Shown here in pieces: positions 5,692 to 7,170 of a stretch of DNA of 7,170 bases. A program made the translations under genes and the position numbers. Source of the DNA: Desulfocapsa sp. GTDB taxonomy: Bacteria; Desulfobacterota; Desulfobulbia; Desulfobulbales; Desulfocapsaceae. The DNA lies in NCBI GenBank assembly GCA_030635405.1, contig DAOVZA010000096.1:1-7170 (forward strand), in the 5' to 3' direction. Each line of letters opens with the position of its first letter. Position 1 is the stretch's first letter. Under the pieces are notes generated by a model, which was given only the letters and a program-made list of their open reading frames with translations, was not told where the DNA came from and ran no database searches.

Positions 5692-7104
5692 TTATCTCTT
5701 CCGTGGTGGAAGGGCGTCGGTGATTGTTCCGGTTACAATTTCAGCCGCAAAAGCAATGGTTTCAGCAAGGGTTGGATGAGCATGAACAGTGTGGCTGATA
5801 TCTTCAGCAGTGGCCCCCTTTTCAAGAGCAAGCACCGCCTCATGGATCAATTCTCCGGCATGTGCTCCACAGATGCCAGCGCCAATGATTTTACCGTTTT
5901 TCTTATCAAAGAGTATCTTGGTTACTCCAGTGGCAGCACCCACACTTAAGGCACGACCGCTGGCCCCCCATGGAAACTTGCCCTTGGTGAATTCAATTTT
6001 TTGTTTCTTGGCCTCTTTTTCGGTGAGTCCCATCCAGGCAATTTCAGGACTTGTATAGGCAACCGATGGAATGGTCTTTGGATTGAATGTTACATTTTGG
6101 CCAGCTATATTTTCTGCAGCAACCTTTGCTTCATGAGTGGCCTTGTGAGCAAGCATTGGTTCTCCAACGACATCGCCAACTGCGTAGACATTTGCGACTG
6201 AAGTCTGCTGATGATTATCGACTTGAATAAAGCCTCGCTTGCTGATAGTACAACCAATATTCTCAATGCCCATATCTGTGACATTTGGCCGTCTGCCAAC
6301 CGCCACCAACACAGCATCAAATTCTTCTGAATCAGGAGCCTTTGCACCCTCAAATGTGGCAAGGACTCCATCTTCAACCACTTTAATTTCTGTCACTTTT
6401 GTTTTCGTAAAAATTTGATACTTCTTTTTAAGTTTCAAGAATAATGGCTGAATAAGATCCTTATCAGCAGGAGGAATGATGTGATCAAGCATCTCGACAA
6501 TTGTTATTTTTGAACCTAATGCGCTGTATACCTGAGCCATTTCCATACCAATTACACCACCACCGATGATAAGAAGTTTCTCGGGGATGGTTTCAAGGGC
6601 AAGAGCATCGGTGGAATCCCAAATACAGGATGCCTCAGGAACTCCAGGCAGTTTAAATGGAGATGAACCAGTGGCGATGATTGCACTGGTGAATGTGACT
6701 TCTGTACCTTCAACAAGCAGTGTTGACTGATCCTTGAAGTACCCTTTCCCTGTTACCCGACTGATTTTTCTGGCTTTTCCAAGTGTATCGAGACCTTTTG
6801 TAAGTTGCTCAATGACACTCTCTTTTTTATCTCGCAGCACAGCAACATCAATATTGGGCTCTGTAAAAGTGACTCCATATTCACTTGCATGTTGAGCCTC
6901 TTCTATCAGTGATGTTCCATGTAAAAGAGTCTTGGAAGGAATACATCCCTCATTTAAACAGACGCCACCAAGACGTTCACGCTGTTCTACGAGGCAGACA
7001 GAGAGGCCGAGATCAGCCGCTCTGAACGCTGCTGTGTATCCTCCGGGTCCTCCACCTACAACTACAACATCGCATATTATATTTTCCGTTATTGCTGTAC
7101 TCAT
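5692..7104 (-). CDS. lpd: Dihydrolipoyl dehydrogenase (E3 / glycine-cleavage L protein)
   Basis: This is a 470-residue FAD flavoprotein that re-oxidises dihydrolipoyl groups with NAD+, here most likely those of the glycine-cleavage H protein. The FAD-binding GGGPGG is at residues 17-22. The redox disulfide Cys49/Cys54 lies in GGVCLNEGCIPSKTLL. The NAD-binding GGGVIGMEMAQVYSALG is near 180-196, the second FAD motif AVGDV contains Gly310-Asp311, and the C-terminal HAHPTLAE carries catalytic His443 and Glu448. All catalytic residues are present, and length and order match the family. The ATG at 7104 has an AGGGAA Shine-Dalgarno seven bases upstream. It sits 24 bases after the putative lipA stop and 26 bases before the GcvT-SHMT start, so it is the middle gene of a minus-strand operon. 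No E1 or E2 components of a 2-oxoacid dehydrogenase adjoin it, which favours the glycine-cleavage role. Confidence 0.96.
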   Translation of the reverse strand: MSTAITENIICDVVVVGGGPGGYTAAFRAADLGLSVCLVEQRERLGGVCLNEGCIPSKTLLHGTSLIEEAQHASEYGVTFTEPNIDVAVLRDKKESVIEQLTKGLDTLGKARKISRVTGKGYFKDQSTLLVEGTEVTFTSAIIATGSSPFKLPGVPEASCIWDSTDALALETIPEKLLIIGGGVIGMEMAQVYSALGSKITIVEMLDHIIPPADKDLIQPLFLKLKKKYQIFTKTKVTEIKVVEDGVLATFEGAKAPDSEEFDAVLVAVGRRPNVTDMGIENIGCTISKRGFIQVDNHQQTSVANVYAVGDVVGEPMLAHKATHEAKVAAENIAGQNVTFNPKTIPSVAYTSPEIAWMGLTEKEAKKQKIEFTKGKFPWGASGRALSVGAATGVTKILFDKKNGKIIGAGICGAHAGELIHEAVLALEKGATAEDISHTVHAHPTLAETIAFAAEIVTGTITDALPPRKR

Positions 7105-7110
7105 TTGTTA

Positions 7111-7116
7111 TTCCCT
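7111..7116 (-). promoter_or_regulatory. Ribosome binding site of lpd
   Basis: On the minus strand AGGGAA precedes the lpd ATG by six bases of spacer. It supports the chosen lpd start over later in-frame methionines. It falls in the 24-base gap after the preceding reading frame's stop, in keeping with an operon. Confidence 0.7.
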
Positions 7117-7128
7117 AATTTATGAAAT

Positions 7129-7170
7129 TCATATGGCCAGTTTATACAGTTCTTCAGCCTGATACGAACT
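7129..7170 (-). CDS. lipA: C-terminal end of probable lipoyl synthase (partial)
   Basis: On the minus strand the last 13 codons of a gene enter the window and end in TGA at 7129-7131. They read SSYQAEELYKLAI. Lipoyl synthases commonly end in a VRSSYHA(D/E) motif, which this start matches, and the charged tail fits. Lipoyl synthase is a radical-SAM enzyme that inserts two sulfur atoms into octanoyl groups on lipoyl domains such as GcvH. A lipA gene directly before lpd and a GcvT gene makes functional sense. With only 13 residues visible the assignment is tentative; any other glycine-cleavage gene remains possible. Confidence 0.5.
   Translation of the reverse strand, partial: SSYQAEELYKLAI

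Noticed and set aside
1..7170. CRISPR array, tRNA or rRNA genes
   Set aside because: No regularly spaced repeats beyond the two-copy tandem were seen, and no cloverleaf or rRNA-like sequence was recognised on either strand by eye.

Overview
The window looks like a chromosomal segment from an anaerobic proteobacterium of the Desulfobacterota (deltaproteobacterial sulfate-reducer) type. This is an inference. It rests on the style of the hybrid sensor kinase, the moderate GC content, the REP-like palindromes and the glycine-cleavage genes, not on a marker gene. The window splits into two halves with opposite orientations.

Left half (1-2976, plus strand): it opens inside a hybrid sensor histidine kinase whose N-terminus lies off the window. 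Its ATPase and receiver domains end at 1030. After a gene-poor stretch with a REP-like hairpin and a 17-bp tandem duplication comes a compact three-gene module. It consists of an XRE-type regulator broken by a one-base frameshift, a 79-residue protein of unknown function, and an HNH endonuclease. Stop and start codons overlap at both junctions, so these were built as one translationally coupled operon. A GC-rich, foldback-like intergenic element follows. It runs directly into a second, 148-bp copy of the kinase 3' end (2768-2915, 8 mismatches to 883-1030). The module therefore sits between direct repeats of a kinase tail and looks like accessory DNA acquired or rearranged at a kinase locus.

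Right half (3014-7170, minus strand): a metabolic operon read toward the left. It starts with 13 codons matching the C-terminus of lipoyl synthase (lipA), continues with dihydrolipoyl dehydrogenase (lpd), and ends with an 883-residue single ORF. That ORF fuses glycine-cleavage T protein (aminomethyltransferase, GcvT) to a complete serine hydroxymethyltransferase (SHMT, GlyA). The SHMT half resembles the archaeal/methanogen-like branch more than E. coli GlyA.

Together the right-half genes supply lipoate for the H protein, re-oxidise it, and join the two enzymes that make and use 5,10-methylene-tetrahydrofolate. This is a glycine-serine interconversion unit that could run oxidatively, or reductively as in the reductive glycine pathway. 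GcvH and GcvP are not in the window and are probably upstream, beyond 7170. The GcvT-SHMT fusion is the most striking item. The XRE/small-protein/HNH module between duplicated kinase tails is second.
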